From Armatimonadota bacterium (lineage in GTDB: Bacteria > Armatimonadota > Fimbriimonadia > Fimbriimonadales > ATM1), in NCBI GenBank assembly GCA_003577165.1, contig QEUM01000001.1:186001-250000 (forward strand): a stretch of DNA of 64,000 nucleotides, in the 5' to 3' direction. Every line of letters starts with the position of its first letter. Position 1 is the first letter of the stretch. Shown piece after piece: positions 18,168 through 30,248 of this stretch. The notes beneath the pieces were generated by a model that was given only the letters and a program-made list of their open reading frames with translations, was not told the DNA's origin and ran no database searches. The translations under genes and the position numbers were made by a program.

Positions 18168-19028
18168 TCAGCGGATCGCGGTCCTGCTCACACGACAGGG
18201 GGAACCCTCGCTCGTCGTCCATAAGGAGTTGCCGCCCGGATCGAATGTGATCGCCTCGCCCTGGAACTCCCCGGTAACGGGAATCACAGTCGGAGTGCCG
18301 TCCATCCAGCGTCCGCCTTCCGGGACGGACCAAATCCTTGCGGACGTGTACGTTCGGACGACGACACGCTTGCCGTCTAGGCTGACTGCGCCACCGGTTG
18401 CGAGGGACGCTGGGCCAGGGCCTTTTTCAAATTCGGCCACTCCAACGAACTTCATTTTGTTGCGGCCTTTCAGTTTCGGACTGTCGATTCGGTAAACGCG
18501 GGAGGCTCCAGAAGACTCTTTCGACACGAGTTCGATTGCGCCATTTGGAAACACAAGCAGCGTCTCGCAGTCCCTGGGCCCGTCCGGATACTCCAATTCG
18601 AACCTGTCGAACCGATTCAGTTCCGCCTTCGGCGTCTCCAAAGTAGGCTCCTCAACACGATAGACAACGACGAACGCGCGCTGCTTCCGATTGTCACCGA
18701 TGTCGCCGAAGTATAGGTAGTTCTTGTTGCTGACGCGCGCCGCGGCCATGTCCTCCCAATCCGTCGCGGTTGCACCCTTCAATGCAAATTCACCAGCCAC
18801 TTTGCCCTCATCGGTGAATGCGAAGAAACGTGCGGTATCGCCGCTATCGTTGTGAGTCCACCAGAGTTTGCGGGCGGCAATCGAGTGCGCGAGTCCGCTG
18901 CTTTCCTGTATGGCGGGGTCAGAAAGCGCAAACTCGAATTTCGTCTGCGGCGGCTCGAGCGATGATGGGGCCACCTCTGCCCGGTAGCATCCGAACACCG
19001 CAAGCCAACAGAAAACGAGGTTTGCCAT
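18168..19028 (-). CDS. Putative secreted lipoprotein with beta-propeller-like repeats, function unknown
   Basis: The 286-residue product starts at ATG 19028 with a hydrophobic stretch ending in a plausible lipobox (VFGC at residues 11-14). The body holds WWTHNDSGDTARFFAFTD, TDWEDMAAAR, YLYFGDIGDNRKQR and a C-terminal GEAITFDPGGNSLWTTSEG. This pattern recurs in uncharacterised secreted propeller-like proteins, with phytase-like or NHL-like blade motifs. The frame is open further upstream, but that region lies inside the OGG gene and has no signal. It follows ogg by seven bases, so it is probably the last gene of ligA-ogg-lipoprotein. Function is unknown. Confidence 0.65.
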   Translation of the reverse strand: MANLVFCWLAVFGCYRAEVAPSSLEPPQTKFEFALSDPAIQESSGLAHSIAARKLWWTHNDSGDTARFFAFTDEGKVAGEFALKGATATDWEDMAAARVSNKNYLYFGDIGDNRKQRAFVVVYRVEEPTLETPKAELNRFDRFELEYPDGPRDCETLLVFPNGAIELVSKESSGASRVYRIDSPKLKGRNKMKFVGVAEFEKGPGPASLATGGAVSLDGKRVVVRTYTSARIWSVPEGGRWMDGTPTVIPVTGEFQGEAITFDPGGNSLWTTSEGSPCRVSRTAIR

Positions 19029-19035
19029 CGTGAGG

Positions 19036-22720
<3,685 letters not shown>

Positions 22721-22744
22721 TGCCGCGGCAGAATCATCTGGCTT

Positions 22745-23626
22745 TTACGAACCCGTTTTCGGCACAAGCAGCATCTTCATCGCTGTGTTGCCGACCATGT
22801 CGATCGCCATGCCCATGTCGGGTATCTCCATCTTCTGAGTGGCCTGCATCAGCGTGTCCATTGAGAGAGTTCTTCCAGTCTCTTTTTCGATGAGCGCTTC
22901 TGCGTTCATCTCCATCGTCCCGGTCATGAGCATTCTCATGCCGCCCATTGCGGCGCCCATATTGGGATCGGATTCGAGCATCTTGCCGATGTCCATGTTG
23001 ATCGGGATCGCTCCCGTCATCTTGACGATGAGCACCGTCTTCCCTTCATGCTCTTTGGTACCCGACAAGACTGCCTTCAACTTGACTTCCTTGTCGCCTG
23101 TCATCGGGTTCTTTGGGAAAGTGACCTCCCAGGAATCACCGACTTTGACGGGCGCCTCCGGAAACTCGATGAACATCGTCGAGAACGTGTTCATCTGGTT
23201 CATCATCATCTGCATCTGCGCGGAGCCTGTGGGCATATCGACGCTTGAGATTCGATTGCGGCCGTCCAACTTGCAAGCGAACTCCAACTTCTCAGGCATC
23301 TGGGCCATCTGACCTTGCGCCATGTCCTGGAACTGCCCAAAGTCGAACTTGAAATCCGACATCTTCACTTTGAGGTCCGCCTTGGCGCCTTCTTCGATCA
23401 GTTGCAGCTGCTTCACGGTCATCAGCATGCTGCCCGACATGTCGAACGGCGTGTCGCCACCACCCATCATGCCGGCGATCGTTTGGGATGACTTGAATTC
23501 AAACTTGTAGACGTCTTCCGCCCCCGCCTCTAACTTGCGCCGAAGGGTGAACTGGTCACCGCTCTGGGTCGCCAGCGCGAAACCCGCTGCCAGCAAGATC
23601 GACACTCCAAGCACTCGATGTTTCAT
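22745..23626 (-). CDS. Secreted DUF6263-like protein, function unknown
   Basis: The 293-residue product has a clean signal peptide (KHRVLGVSILLAAGFALA) and then beta-rich sequence containing KFEFKSSQTIAG, GRNRISSVDMP, EFPEAPVKVGDSWEV and EKETGRTLSMD. The phrase around KVGDSWEV and the following tail is typical of DUF6263-type secreted proteins of unknown role. It is notably Met-rich (MMGGG, QMQMMMNQMN, GAAMGGMRMLM). The start ATG overlaps the upstream stop (ATGA), so translation is coupled. The Met richness might bind a soft metal, but that is speculation. Confidence 0.6.
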   Translation of the reverse strand: MKHRVLGVSILLAAGFALATQSGDQFTLRRKLEAGAEDVYKFEFKSSQTIAGMMGGGDTPFDMSGSMLMTVKQLQLIEEGAKADLKVKMSDFKFDFGQFQDMAQGQMAQMPEKLEFACKLDGRNRISSVDMPTGSAQMQMMMNQMNTFSTMFIEFPEAPVKVGDSWEVTFPKNPMTGDKEVKLKAVLSGTKEHEGKTVLIVKMTGAIPINMDIGKMLESDPNMGAAMGGMRMLMTGTMEMNAEALIEKETGRTLSMDTLMQATQKMEIPDMGMAIDMVGNTAMKMLLVPKTGS

Positions 23627-24408
23627 GGTTGCTTCTCCCGTAGTTCGAAGGACGTTTTGAGACGTCGGTCACCCGCCTTCTGACCTTCTAATGAGTATAC
23701 GACGGAACGAGCGTCGGCGGTTACGTTCGCCTGGCGGATTCTGCCCGAAGGGCCCGTCATGTAGACGGCGCCGGTTCCCTCCACGTGGGTCACGACCCGG
23801 AAGCGAGCCCCCTCCTTGCCGAGGATGGGATTCCGATTCTCGTCCTCCCAGGTCTCGTAATCCTGGGTGACTTTCAGATCGAACCTCTCGCCAAGCTCCC
23901 CCCGGCCCTTGTGAACCACCTCGTACCGGACCTTGCTTTCTCCGAGGTTTCGAACGAAAGCGAAGGGTACGTCAGGCTGCACTCCGCCTTCCGGGAACTC
24001 CAGCAGAAACACCGTCAACTCGGGCATGTGCCGCGTGTGTAGGCCGGGCAACTTGATCGGCAGTTCCAAGTCCGGTGCGTCCGTCTTCAGGATCTTCCCG
24101 AGCGGCGTGAAATCGAAGTTGGTGTCTGGGAAGTACTCCTTTGCCGAGTCCAGGCTTAGGGGCAACCGAACGTAGCCTATCCCCTGCTCGTCCATGACGC
24201 TCAAGTCGAACGAACCGAGGCGCAAGAAACCCTTACCCGCGGCCTTCTGCTGAAGTTCAATCGAAAACTCGAGGCGCGCTTTCTGTTCGATCCCACCCAA
24301 CACGGGAAGATAGCCGTCGAAGTCCACGCGTATGCCGTAGGCTTGAGGAGTCGAGGGTAGCGAGTAGCTAAAGGCGATCTGCCCAACGAGTCCAAACAGC
24401 GCGATCAT
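23623..24408 (-). CDS. Secreted protein of unknown function, first of a three-gene set
   Basis: The 261-residue protein begins with a leader (MIALFGLVGQIAFSYSLP) and continues with amphipathic beta strands. There are no obvious catalytic motifs; visible landmarks are RVDFDGYLPVLGG, FPEGGVQPDVPFAFV, YETWEDENRNPIL and AVYMTGPSGRI. It ends with an ATGA overlap into the DUF6263-like gene. The middle segment, a high-proline section followed by a transition to VTADARSVVYSLEGQKAGDR, resembles the ends of its two neighbours in style, suggesting divergent paralogues. Function is unknown. Confidence 0.55.
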   Translation of the reverse strand: MIALFGLVGQIAFSYSLPSTPQAYGIRVDFDGYLPVLGGIEQKARLEFSIELQQKAAGKGFLRLGSFDLSVMDEQGIGYVRLPLSLDSAKEYFPDTNFDFTPLGKILKTDAPDLELPIKLPGLHTRHMPELTVFLLEFPEGGVQPDVPFAFVRNLGESKVRYEVVHKGRGELGERFDLKVTQDYETWEDENRNPILGKEGARFRVVTHVEGTGAVYMTGPSGRIRQANVTADARSVVYSLEGQKAGDRRLKTSFELREKQP

Positions 24409-24437
24409 TTCGCTATTCCTTCCGCATCGTGTCGCGC

Positions 24438-25538
24438 CTATCCGCTCGCGGGCTGCGGTACAGAGCGGGTCGAAGAAGACTTATTGCGAAGGACGGCTTT
24501 TCGCACCTGCTCGATTTTCTCAGGTGTCACCGCGCGCTCGAAACTGCGAAAGCCTGCAAGGTGAAACCCGTGCTTCTGCGCCAGTTTCCGCATCTCCTTG
24601 ACCTGCTCGACGGACACGTCCTTGCCGAGCGTGAAGGGCTCCGGCCTGTCTTCAAGCGCGAGAATCATCGTCTCGCTCATGCACGCGTAAGCAGTCTGTT
24701 CAGGGAAGCCGAAGTCGAAGCCGAACTTCACCTCTCCTGGAACTTCCACAACCCCCCCCTCGATGACGAGAACGTCGTCTCGTTCTTCCGCGACGCGGGT
24801 GCTCACGTCGCGCGGACGCGCGACGTCACAAACCACCGCGCCGGACTTCAGGTGTTCCGGCTGGATGAGTTCCGAATCGCTGCTGGTCACAGTGATTACG
24901 ATGTCGGCCTCGCGAATCGCCGAGATGTCGGTCGTTGCGATCGCGCCGTGGCCGACTTCGTCTGCGATCGCTTGGGTGCGCTCGACATCGCGCCCAACCA
25001 AAATCGTCTTTGCGACATCGGGAGCGAGAACGACGGCGCAAGTTCGACCGATCGAGCCGGTCGCGCCGACGACCGCAAGCACAGCGCTCGACAACTCGAC
25101 TCCCATTTGCCTGGCAGCTTCGACAGCGCCGTCGATGGCCGTCGCGACAGTGTAACTGTTCCCCGTCGTAACGGGGATCGGGCTTCGCTTCGCAATCGTA
25201 ATGCCTCCGTCGCCTACGACAGCCGTGAAGGCGCCAAGGCCGACGATCTTCGCCCCCAGGCGAGCGGCCATGTTGCAGGCATCGACGATCTTCTCGTACA
25301 CCTCCTCCTGGGGGAGTTCGAGCATCATCTTCGGCGTAAGCGGGCAGCCAACGAACCAGCCCCGTGTCTCGGCGCCGGTCAGGGAACGGATGCCCTTGAT
25401 CTCGCTGACATACATCGGCTTCTTCCGCCTCAGAAGCCACTCAATGACGCGCAGCGGCAGGTACCGCGCGATGGGGTATTTGCGAGACACGTCGCGCCGG
25501 GCATCGATAGGGTGGATGATAAAGGCGAAGGGCGTCAT
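24438..25538 (-). CDS. Acyl-ACP reductase-like protein (cyanobacterial AAR superfamily)
   Basis: The 366-residue protein shares the architecture of cyanobacterial long-chain fatty acyl-ACP reductase, which makes fatty aldehydes with NADPH. It has an N-terminal substrate domain (HPIDARRDVSRKYPIARYLP), LGAFTAVVGDGG, TTGNSYTVATA and a Rossmann fold with VVGATGSIGRTCA. The segment YACMSETMILALE holds a Cys in the region of the acylated cysteine of AAR. The start ATG 25538 matches the conserved N-terminus; 25 further upstream in-frame residues look spurious. No aldehyde-deformylating oxygenase gene is nearby. Many non-cyanobacterial members exist with unknown role, so the substrate is uncertain. 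Confidence 0.75.
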   Translation of the reverse strand: MTPFAFIIHPIDARRDVSRKYPIARYLPLRVIEWLLRRKKPMYVSEIKGIRSLTGAETRGWFVGCPLTPKMMLELPQEEVYEKIVDACNMAARLGAKIVGLGAFTAVVGDGGITIAKRSPIPVTTGNSYTVATAIDGAVEAARQMGVELSSAVLAVVGATGSIGRTCAVVLAPDVAKTILVGRDVERTQAIADEVGHGAIATTDISAIREADIVITVTSSDSELIQPEHLKSGAVVCDVARPRDVSTRVAEERDDVLVIEGGVVEVPGEVKFGFDFGFPEQTAYACMSETMILALEDRPEPFTLGKDVSVEQVKEMRKLAQKHGFHLAGFRSFERAVTPEKIEQVRKAVLRNKSSSTRSVPQPASG

Positions 25539-25654
25539 GCGAGCCGACCCGAGGACATTATGGCCGAGTGCCAAGCAGGAGTACCAGCCGCCCCGCCGAA
25601 TTCCCGATAGCACGTCGCGGCAGTTCGCACGTCTAATCAGGTGGACGACTCACT

Positions 25655-26185
25655 ATGACCCTCACGATTCTCGGGAGCCTGCTCATCGCCTTTTCACCGC
25701 AGGGCGGAGGCCAAGCTAACCCCCGCGTGTCCATCGTTGTAGAGAACAGGGGGACGATGGTCGCTGAACTCTTCCCGAATGAGGCGCCCAAGACCGTGGC
25801 TCGATTTGTACAGTTGGTGAAGTCCGGGTTCTACGACGGCGTTCGGTTCCACCGCGTAGAGAACGCGCCGAGGCCGTTCATCATCGTCGCCGGTGACCCC
25901 TTGACGAAGAGCCTCCCGATCACGGATCCGAAGGTCGGGACAGGCGGCACCGGAACTCGCCTGCCATTCGAGAAGAACAACGTTCAGTTCCTCAACGGCA
26001 CTCTCGGGCTCGTTCGCGATGTACGCGACAAGGATAGCGGGGACTGTCAGTTCTTCATCTGCAACGGCGACCAGCGATTTCTCGAGCACAGCTACGTTGG
26101 ATTCGGAAGAGTGATTCAGGGCCTTGAAGTCATTCCCAAAGTTCAAGTGGGAGATAAGATCGCCACGATCCGCGTCGTGAATTAG
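25655..26185 (+). CDS. Peptidyl-prolyl cis-trans isomerase, cyclophilin type, exported
   Basis: Cyclophilins catalyse proline isomerisation during folding. The 176-residue protein has a short hydrophobic leader, then the cyclophilin core: NEAPKTVARFVQLVKSGFYDGVRFHRV, IVAGDP, a shortened loop, DSGDCQFFIC and FGRVIQGLEV. The Arg and Phe of FHR and the QFFI segment are active-site positions; the usual GGDPTGTG loop is changed to AGDPLTKS. The leader suggests a periplasmic chaperone. The ATG at 25655 has AGGTGG upstream. A strong terminator lies 38 bases after the stop. Confidence 0.85.
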   Translation: MTLTILGSLLIAFSPQGGGQANPRVSIVVENRGTMVAELFPNEAPKTVARFVQLVKSGFYDGVRFHRVENAPRPFIIVAGDPLTKSLPITDPKVGTGGTGTRLPFEKNNVQFLNGTLGLVRDVRDKDSGDCQFFICNGDQRFLEHSYVGFGRVIQGLEVIPKVQVGDKIATIRVVN

Positions 26186-26222
26186 AGACCGGAAACGAAC
26201 TGCAAAAGCAATCAAAGATGTT

Positions 26223-26258
26223 ACGGGACCGGCGCTAAGACAAAAGCGCCGGTCCCGT
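26223..26258. terminator. Bidirectional intrinsic terminator
   Basis: A perfect 14-base inverted repeat (26223-26236 and 26245-26258) encloses an eight-base loop. A short T run follows on the plus strand and A-rich sequence on the other side gives T on the minus strand. It sits between the convergent cyclophilin and flgE genes, so it can stop both. It is the clearest terminator in the window. Confidence 0.85.
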
Positions 26259-26282
26259 TTGCGTTGTCAGTTATTGGTCAGG

Positions 26283-27560
26283 TTAGCGCTTCATGCTGAG
26301 CAAGTCCTGAAGCATCTCGTCAACGGTCGTAACCACGCGAGTGTTCGCCTGGAATCCGCGCTGCGTGACGATCAGGTTCGTGAACTCGCTTCCGAGGTCC
26401 ACGTTGGATTGCTCAAGGAAGCCTGCATTGATGCTTCCGCGACCCGCCGATCTCGGAGGACCCACAACGGGCACACCCGAGTTGTCGGTGTTGCGCCAGA
26501 GGTTGTTGCCGATCCTCTCGAGACCTGCCGGGTTCGGGAAGATCGACATCGCGATCAGTCCGAGAGAACGAGTCAGACCGTTCGTAAACAGGCCTGTAAT
26601 CGTTCCGTCGACGCCGATGCTGAAGTTTGCGAGCGAGCCAGGCGGGAATCCGTTCTGGTCCGTCATCTGCACCTGCGTTTCCGTGTTCAGCTGGCTGATC
26701 GCGCTGAATCCAAGGTCAACGACGAATGGCGGCGCGCCGTTTGCCGACGGCACGGTCACCTGCTGCACTGCAGTCGCGTTGATCAAATTGCCCTGAGCGT
26801 CGAAGTAGAGCGGCTCGCCCGAAGTCGAGGAGTCGCCGACTGGCGTCGACCCTTCGACGGCGGACCAGTCCCAACTCGCAACGGCGCCGGGAGGCGGCGT
26901 GCCGACGGGCGGTACCTGGTGATTCGTGAACGTGATGTTGATGTCGTGAGAACCGCCCAAAGAGTCGTAGACTCGGAAGGTGCTCTCCCAACTTTCCGCC
27001 GGGCTCGCAGCAGAATACAGGTTGCCCGCGAAGTTCGCCGCGGTCGTGACTTGAACCGCCTTCAGCGAGCCAAGCGGAATCGTCAGAGTGCTGGATGGAC
27101 TGATCGGCACGTTCGTGTCGATATTCCCGAACGAGTCTGCACTCCAACCGAGGAGGCGTTCACCCGTCGTCCTCTGCACGAGAGATCCGCTTGCGTCCAG
27201 GTCGAAGCCTCCGTCTCTGGTGTAGGCGACTCGTTCGCCGTTGGCGACCAGGAAGTAGCCATTGCCCTGCACGGCCAGGTCGGTCGTCTTGTTGGTGGAT
27301 TGAAGCGATCCCTGATCGAGATTCGTGTCCGTTCCACCGACGATGACGCCGAGGCCGTACTGGACGGGGTTCGTTCCGCCGAGTCCGTTGTTCTGCGGTC
27401 GCGTCGCGCCACGAATAGTCTGCGCGATCATCTCTTGAAAGGTCACTCGGCTTCCCTTGTACGCCGTCGTATTGACGTTGGCAAGGTTGTTGCCGATGAC
27501 GTTCATGCGCGTTTGCTGCGCTTTGATGCTGGCGACGCCAGCGAGCAATGCTTGAAGCAT
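26283..27560 (-). CDS. flgE: Flagellar hook protein FlgE
   Basis: FlgE polymerises into the universal joint between basal body and filament. The 425-residue protein has the N-terminal rod/hook signature (NVIGNNLANVNTTAYKGSRVTFQEM), TDLAVQGNGYFLV in the FlgE D1 region, and the C-terminal heptad helix (QSNVDLGSEFTNLIVTQRGFQANTRVVTTVDEML). The ATG at 27560 has AGGAGG ten bases upstream. It is the last gene of the fliK-flgD-TIGR02530-flgE cluster and ends at a strong terminator. Variable surface domains lie between about residues 150 and 330. Confidence 0.95.
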   Translation of the reverse strand: MLQALLAGVASIKAQQTRMNVIGNNLANVNTTAYKGSRVTFQEMIAQTIRGATRPQNNGLGGTNPVQYGLGVIVGGTDTNLDQGSLQSTNKTTDLAVQGNGYFLVANGERVAYTRDGGFDLDASGSLVQRTTGERLLGWSADSFGNIDTNVPISPSSTLTIPLGSLKAVQVTTAANFAGNLYSAASPAESWESTFRVYDSLGGSHDINITFTNHQVPPVGTPPPGAVASWDWSAVEGSTPVGDSSTSGEPLYFDAQGNLINATAVQQVTVPSANGAPPFVVDLGFSAISQLNTETQVQMTDQNGFPPGSLANFSIGVDGTITGLFTNGLTRSLGLIAMSIFPNPAGLERIGNNLWRNTDNSGVPVVGPPRSAGRGSINAGFLEQSNVDLGSEFTNLIVTQRGFQANTRVVTTVDEMLQDLLSMKR

Positions 27561-27655
27561 TTTCTCTTGTTCCTCCTGTGCTATTTGGCGCGGCCGTTCG
27601 ACGCATTCAGCGTCGGACGATCAGGAGGCTTCCCCACCTCTCGATGGGGTCCAGC

Positions 27656-28030
27656 CTATACGAATACCGCGCTGTCAACGTTCGTGAACACGTTTTCCTT
27701 GAGTTGGTCTTTGGCGACTGCTGTGATCACCGTGCGGTTGCGCACGCTGACGATGAGCGCCACTTCGTCGAGCATGACGAGAGACTCCTTGCTGCCCTTC
27801 CCTGCGGCCCGTTCCATGCCGGCGGCAACCCTTTCCCAATCCTGCTGGGAAAGTTCGATGCCTCGGCTGTTGAGCCGCGTTTCGGCGTGTCCGGAAAGCC
27901 GCAGGTTTAGGCGGCTCTGAAGGACTTCGCGAAACGACGCCGCGTCAGGCGCGCTGCGCTGCTGCGGCGCTTGCGTCGCCGGCGCATTGATGAGCGCTTG
28001 GACTTTCGGATTGAGGATCTTCTCAGTCAT
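27656..28030 (-). CDS. Flagellar operon protein, TIGR02530 family
   Basis: The 124-residue protein matches the small family encoded between flgD and flgE in many Gram-positive and deep-branching bacteria. The diagnostic part is residues 45-124: SGHAETRLNSRGIELSQ, GSKESLVMLDEVALIVSV, RNRTVITAV and ENVFTNVDSAV. Its role in hook assembly is not well established. The ATG has GAGGTGA upstream and the gene lies 23 bases after flgD. The first 40 residues are Ala/Gln/Pro-rich and probably disordered. Confidence 0.88.
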   Translation of the reverse strand: MTEKILNPKVQALINAPATQAPQQRSAPDAASFREVLQSRLNLRLSGHAETRLNSRGIELSQQDWERVAAGMERAAGKGSKESLVMLDEVALIVSVRNRTVITAVAKDQLKENVFTNVDSAVFV

Positions 28031-28053
28031 TCATTCACCTCGTTGAACTCAGG

Positions 28054-28446
28054 TCAGCCTGTGATCTTCATCACGCTTTCGAGGGGATGCCGGACTCCGG
28101 CGATCACCACAAAAACACGCTGACCGTTCGATTCGACCGCTTCGACTCGCCCCTGGGCGAACCCATTGCCGATGCCCGCGTCGTCAGTGCGAACCATGAC
28201 TTGCTTTCCAAGCAGGTTTGCCGCCTGAGACGCCTGCATGCTCACCGCAAGGCGATCGACTCCTTGCACCAGTCCGAGCTGCGCCATCTGCGCGAAGAAG
28301 TCTCGATCCGACATCGGCTCGAGAGGATTCTGCGTCGCCAATTGCGCAGTCAACAGTTGAAGAAACGCTGCCTGGTCCAGGAAGTTGCTCTTCGCGGGCG
28401 GCGGATCCGGGAGGACGTATTCGGTGTTGATTCCAGATACTTGCAT
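28054..28446 (-). CDS. flgD: Flagellar hook assembly protein FlgD (short form)
   Basis: FlgD caps the growing hook. The 130-residue product contains the conserved N-terminal region: FLDQAAFLQLLTAQLATQNPLEPMSDRDFFAQMAQL. It then has a short domain with GKQVMVRTDD and VEAVESNGQRVFVVI. It lacks the FlgD-Ig/Tudor C-terminal domains of enteric FlgD (over 200 residues), as is common in Bacillus-like versions. A strong TAGGAGG precedes the ATG at 28446, nine bases after fliK. Confidence 0.9.
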   Translation of the reverse strand: MQVSGINTEYVLPDPPPAKSNFLDQAAFLQLLTAQLATQNPLEPMSDRDFFAQMAQLGLVQGVDRLAVSMQASQAANLLGKQVMVRTDDAGIGNGFAQGRVEAVESNGQRVFVVIAGVRHPLESVMKITG

Positions 28447-28455
28447 TAGGGCCTC

Positions 28456-30156
28456 CTACACGCTCACGTCCAATGCCGATGTCGAGAGTCGGAGAAACGG
28501 ACGAGACGAGACTCGGATCGCTCCTTCCACGGACTCGGGCTGAAGCAGCCGCCTCAACTCCGTCCACTGTCGAGATTCTGCGTCCCTCTTGCCGCCTGCA
28601 TCAGAGCCGACGAACATCTGTCCGAGTTCCAGCCCTCGATTCTGAAGGGCCTGCACGAGTTGGTCGCGGTTCGACTCAAGCAACGCGCGCACGTCCGAAG
28701 ACGATGCAACGATGTGAGTCTCGACGCGGTGTCCGGTTGTCTTGACCGTCAGCTCGATCTTGCCGAGTTCGGGTGGATCGAGCCGCAGAGTCACGGAGCG
28801 AGGTTTCGCAGAGTCGATGAGTTCCTGAACGCGCTCGATCACCCGCTCGATGACCGCGGATGAGACAGCAGGCTCAATCTTGGCTGGCTGCGTTCTCACC
28901 GAGACTTCGGGCCGGTGTGTGTGCGTCGTCGGAACGGGAGCAACCGAATTCTCCTCTTCCTCGCGTCCTTCGATTGCCTTCGGTGACGGGATCTTCTCTT
29001 CGATCGCGCGAGCCGTCAAGATCACCTTGACTTTGTCGTTGATGGGCGCGAGATCGATCCCAATCGCTGAGACGACGGGCTGATGATTCGAGGAGTGATT
29101 CGACGTCCGGATCTGGTCAAGCAGCGCCTTCGCCTTGGCGGCGAAGTCCTGCAGCGACTCGGGAATCCCGACTGTGTCATCGCCCGCGGCAATGGACTTC
29201 AGGATCGAGGCCACCTTCTCGACGGGCACCTGGACGCTCTCGACGAGCGACTTCAGGCTCTTTCGAATGTCTGCGATGAGGGTGGCTGACGTACGATCCG
29301 GCGTGTCCGCATGAGCCCGCGTCGTCGGGCCAAGGTGGTCCGACGCGACGTTCACAGGCAGGGCCTGAGTGCGGGGAAGCCTGTCTTCCACGCGATCGGG
29401 TCTCGCCGAGGTTTCGGGCGCTCCCTTCTCCGTCTCGATGAAGGTGTCGCCGGTGCCGTTCGCGACGGCCGTTCTGGGGATCATCCGGTCAATGACCGGC
29501 TTCTCCGTCCCTTCGGCGTCTGCTCCGCCCCGGGAGGCGGGTAGGCCAGAAGGATCAGACTTAGCCTGGATACCACCCCCGGCTCGGGCTGAGGCCCGAG
29601 GGAGGCTGATCTCGTCTTGAGACAGGTCCTTCGACTCCGTGCCGAGAACAGGCTTGCCCCAGGCGGACAGCGTCGGGGCTGGCCCTAAGATCGTGTCACC
29701 TGAGTCGGTCGCGGTCTCGCCTTCCCCTGAGACCAGGCGGTCGTTCGCGGCCCGGGTGACCGGACCTCCGCTGGCCCAGTCGCGTGCCGTTGAGGCCTGG
29801 GGTTGGCGCGTGGTGCGAGTCGAGGCGGCCGGAACAGGGGGAAACGCGGCGAGCCGCGGCCCTCCCGGGTTCTTGTCCACGCCGTCCAGCTTGTTCGAAC
29901 CTGATGTCGTCTGCGGTTCGTCGGCTTCGGCGTAGTTCTCTATGTTTGTCGATGGCTCCGGTGGCGGGCTTACTGGCGTTGGTGTGGGCACGGCTGCGGC
30001 CAAGACGATTGCCTCGTCGACAACAGCGTCCACCTCCTTCCCGTCTCCCAGTTCGAGATCCGGGAACGCCGGTCCGCCATCTTTGCCCTTGGGCAGTTCC
30101 TTCGCCGGATCAGCCGTCGCCGCCGGCACAAAGGCTGCCGCAAAGTCAATTTGCAT
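28456..30156 (-). CDS. fliK: Flagellar hook-length control protein FliK
   Basis: FliK measures the hook and switches the export gate to filament proteins. The 566-residue protein has a long Pro/Ala/Thr-rich, probably disordered N-terminal ruler (1-420). The conserved C-terminal Flg_hook domain follows (about 430-520), with VTLRLDPPELGKIELTV, VETHIVASSSDVRALL and LVQALQNRGLELGQMFVGSD. AAGGAGGT lies nine bases before the ATG at 30156. It is the first gene of the hook cluster. The low-complexity ruler is expected to vary between relatives. Confidence 0.9.
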   Translation of the reverse strand: MQIDFAAAFVPAATADPAKELPKGKDGGPAFPDLELGDGKEVDAVVDEAIVLAAAVPTPTPVSPPPEPSTNIENYAEADEPQTTSGSNKLDGVDKNPGGPRLAAFPPVPAASTRTTRQPQASTARDWASGGPVTRAANDRLVSGEGETATDSGDTILGPAPTLSAWGKPVLGTESKDLSQDEISLPRASARAGGGIQAKSDPSGLPASRGGADAEGTEKPVIDRMIPRTAVANGTGDTFIETEKGAPETSARPDRVEDRLPRTQALPVNVASDHLGPTTRAHADTPDRTSATLIADIRKSLKSLVESVQVPVEKVASILKSIAAGDDTVGIPESLQDFAAKAKALLDQIRTSNHSSNHQPVVSAIGIDLAPINDKVKVILTARAIEEKIPSPKAIEGREEEENSVAPVPTTHTHRPEVSVRTQPAKIEPAVSSAVIERVIERVQELIDSAKPRSVTLRLDPPELGKIELTVKTTGHRVETHIVASSSDVRALLESNRDQLVQALQNRGLELGQMFVGSDAGGKRDAESRQWTELRRLLQPESVEGAIRVSSRPFLRLSTSALDVSV

Positions 30157-30186
30157 GGCAGTACCTCCTTGGGTGTACCAACCTGA

Positions 30187-30214
30187 TCATCGGCAGCAAT
30201 CAGGGGATCGTTCA
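30187..30214 (-). promoter_or_regulatory. Possible sigma-28-like promoter upstream of fliK
   Basis: On the minus strand TGAA is followed after 16 bases by GCCGATGA, close to the flagellar sigma factor consensus TAAA-N15-GCCGATAA. It lies 31-58 bases before the fliK start. One mismatch in each box and one extra spacer base leave this tentative. Confidence 0.3.
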
Positions 30215-30235
30215 GGCCGTCGGCGACCGCTATGT

Positions 30236-30241
30236 TAGAAT
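30236..30241 (+). promoter_or_regulatory. Candidate -10 box (TAGAAT) of hisC
   Basis: TAGAAT ends seven bases before the hisC ATG at 30249 with no Shine-Dalgarno between, indicating a leaderless transcript. Confidence 0.5.
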
Positions 30242-30248
30242 CCCGCCG

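Noticed and set aside
26259-27920. A 553-codon open frame on the plus strand across flgE and its neighbour
   Set aside because: It lies antisense to flgE and the TIGR02530 gene, has an Arg/Val-rich composition typical of a GC-rich shadow frame, and matches no family.
29784-30248. In-frame upstream extension of hisC over fliK
   Set aside because: The HisC family begins at ATG 30249, just after a -10 box; the extension is antisense to fliK.
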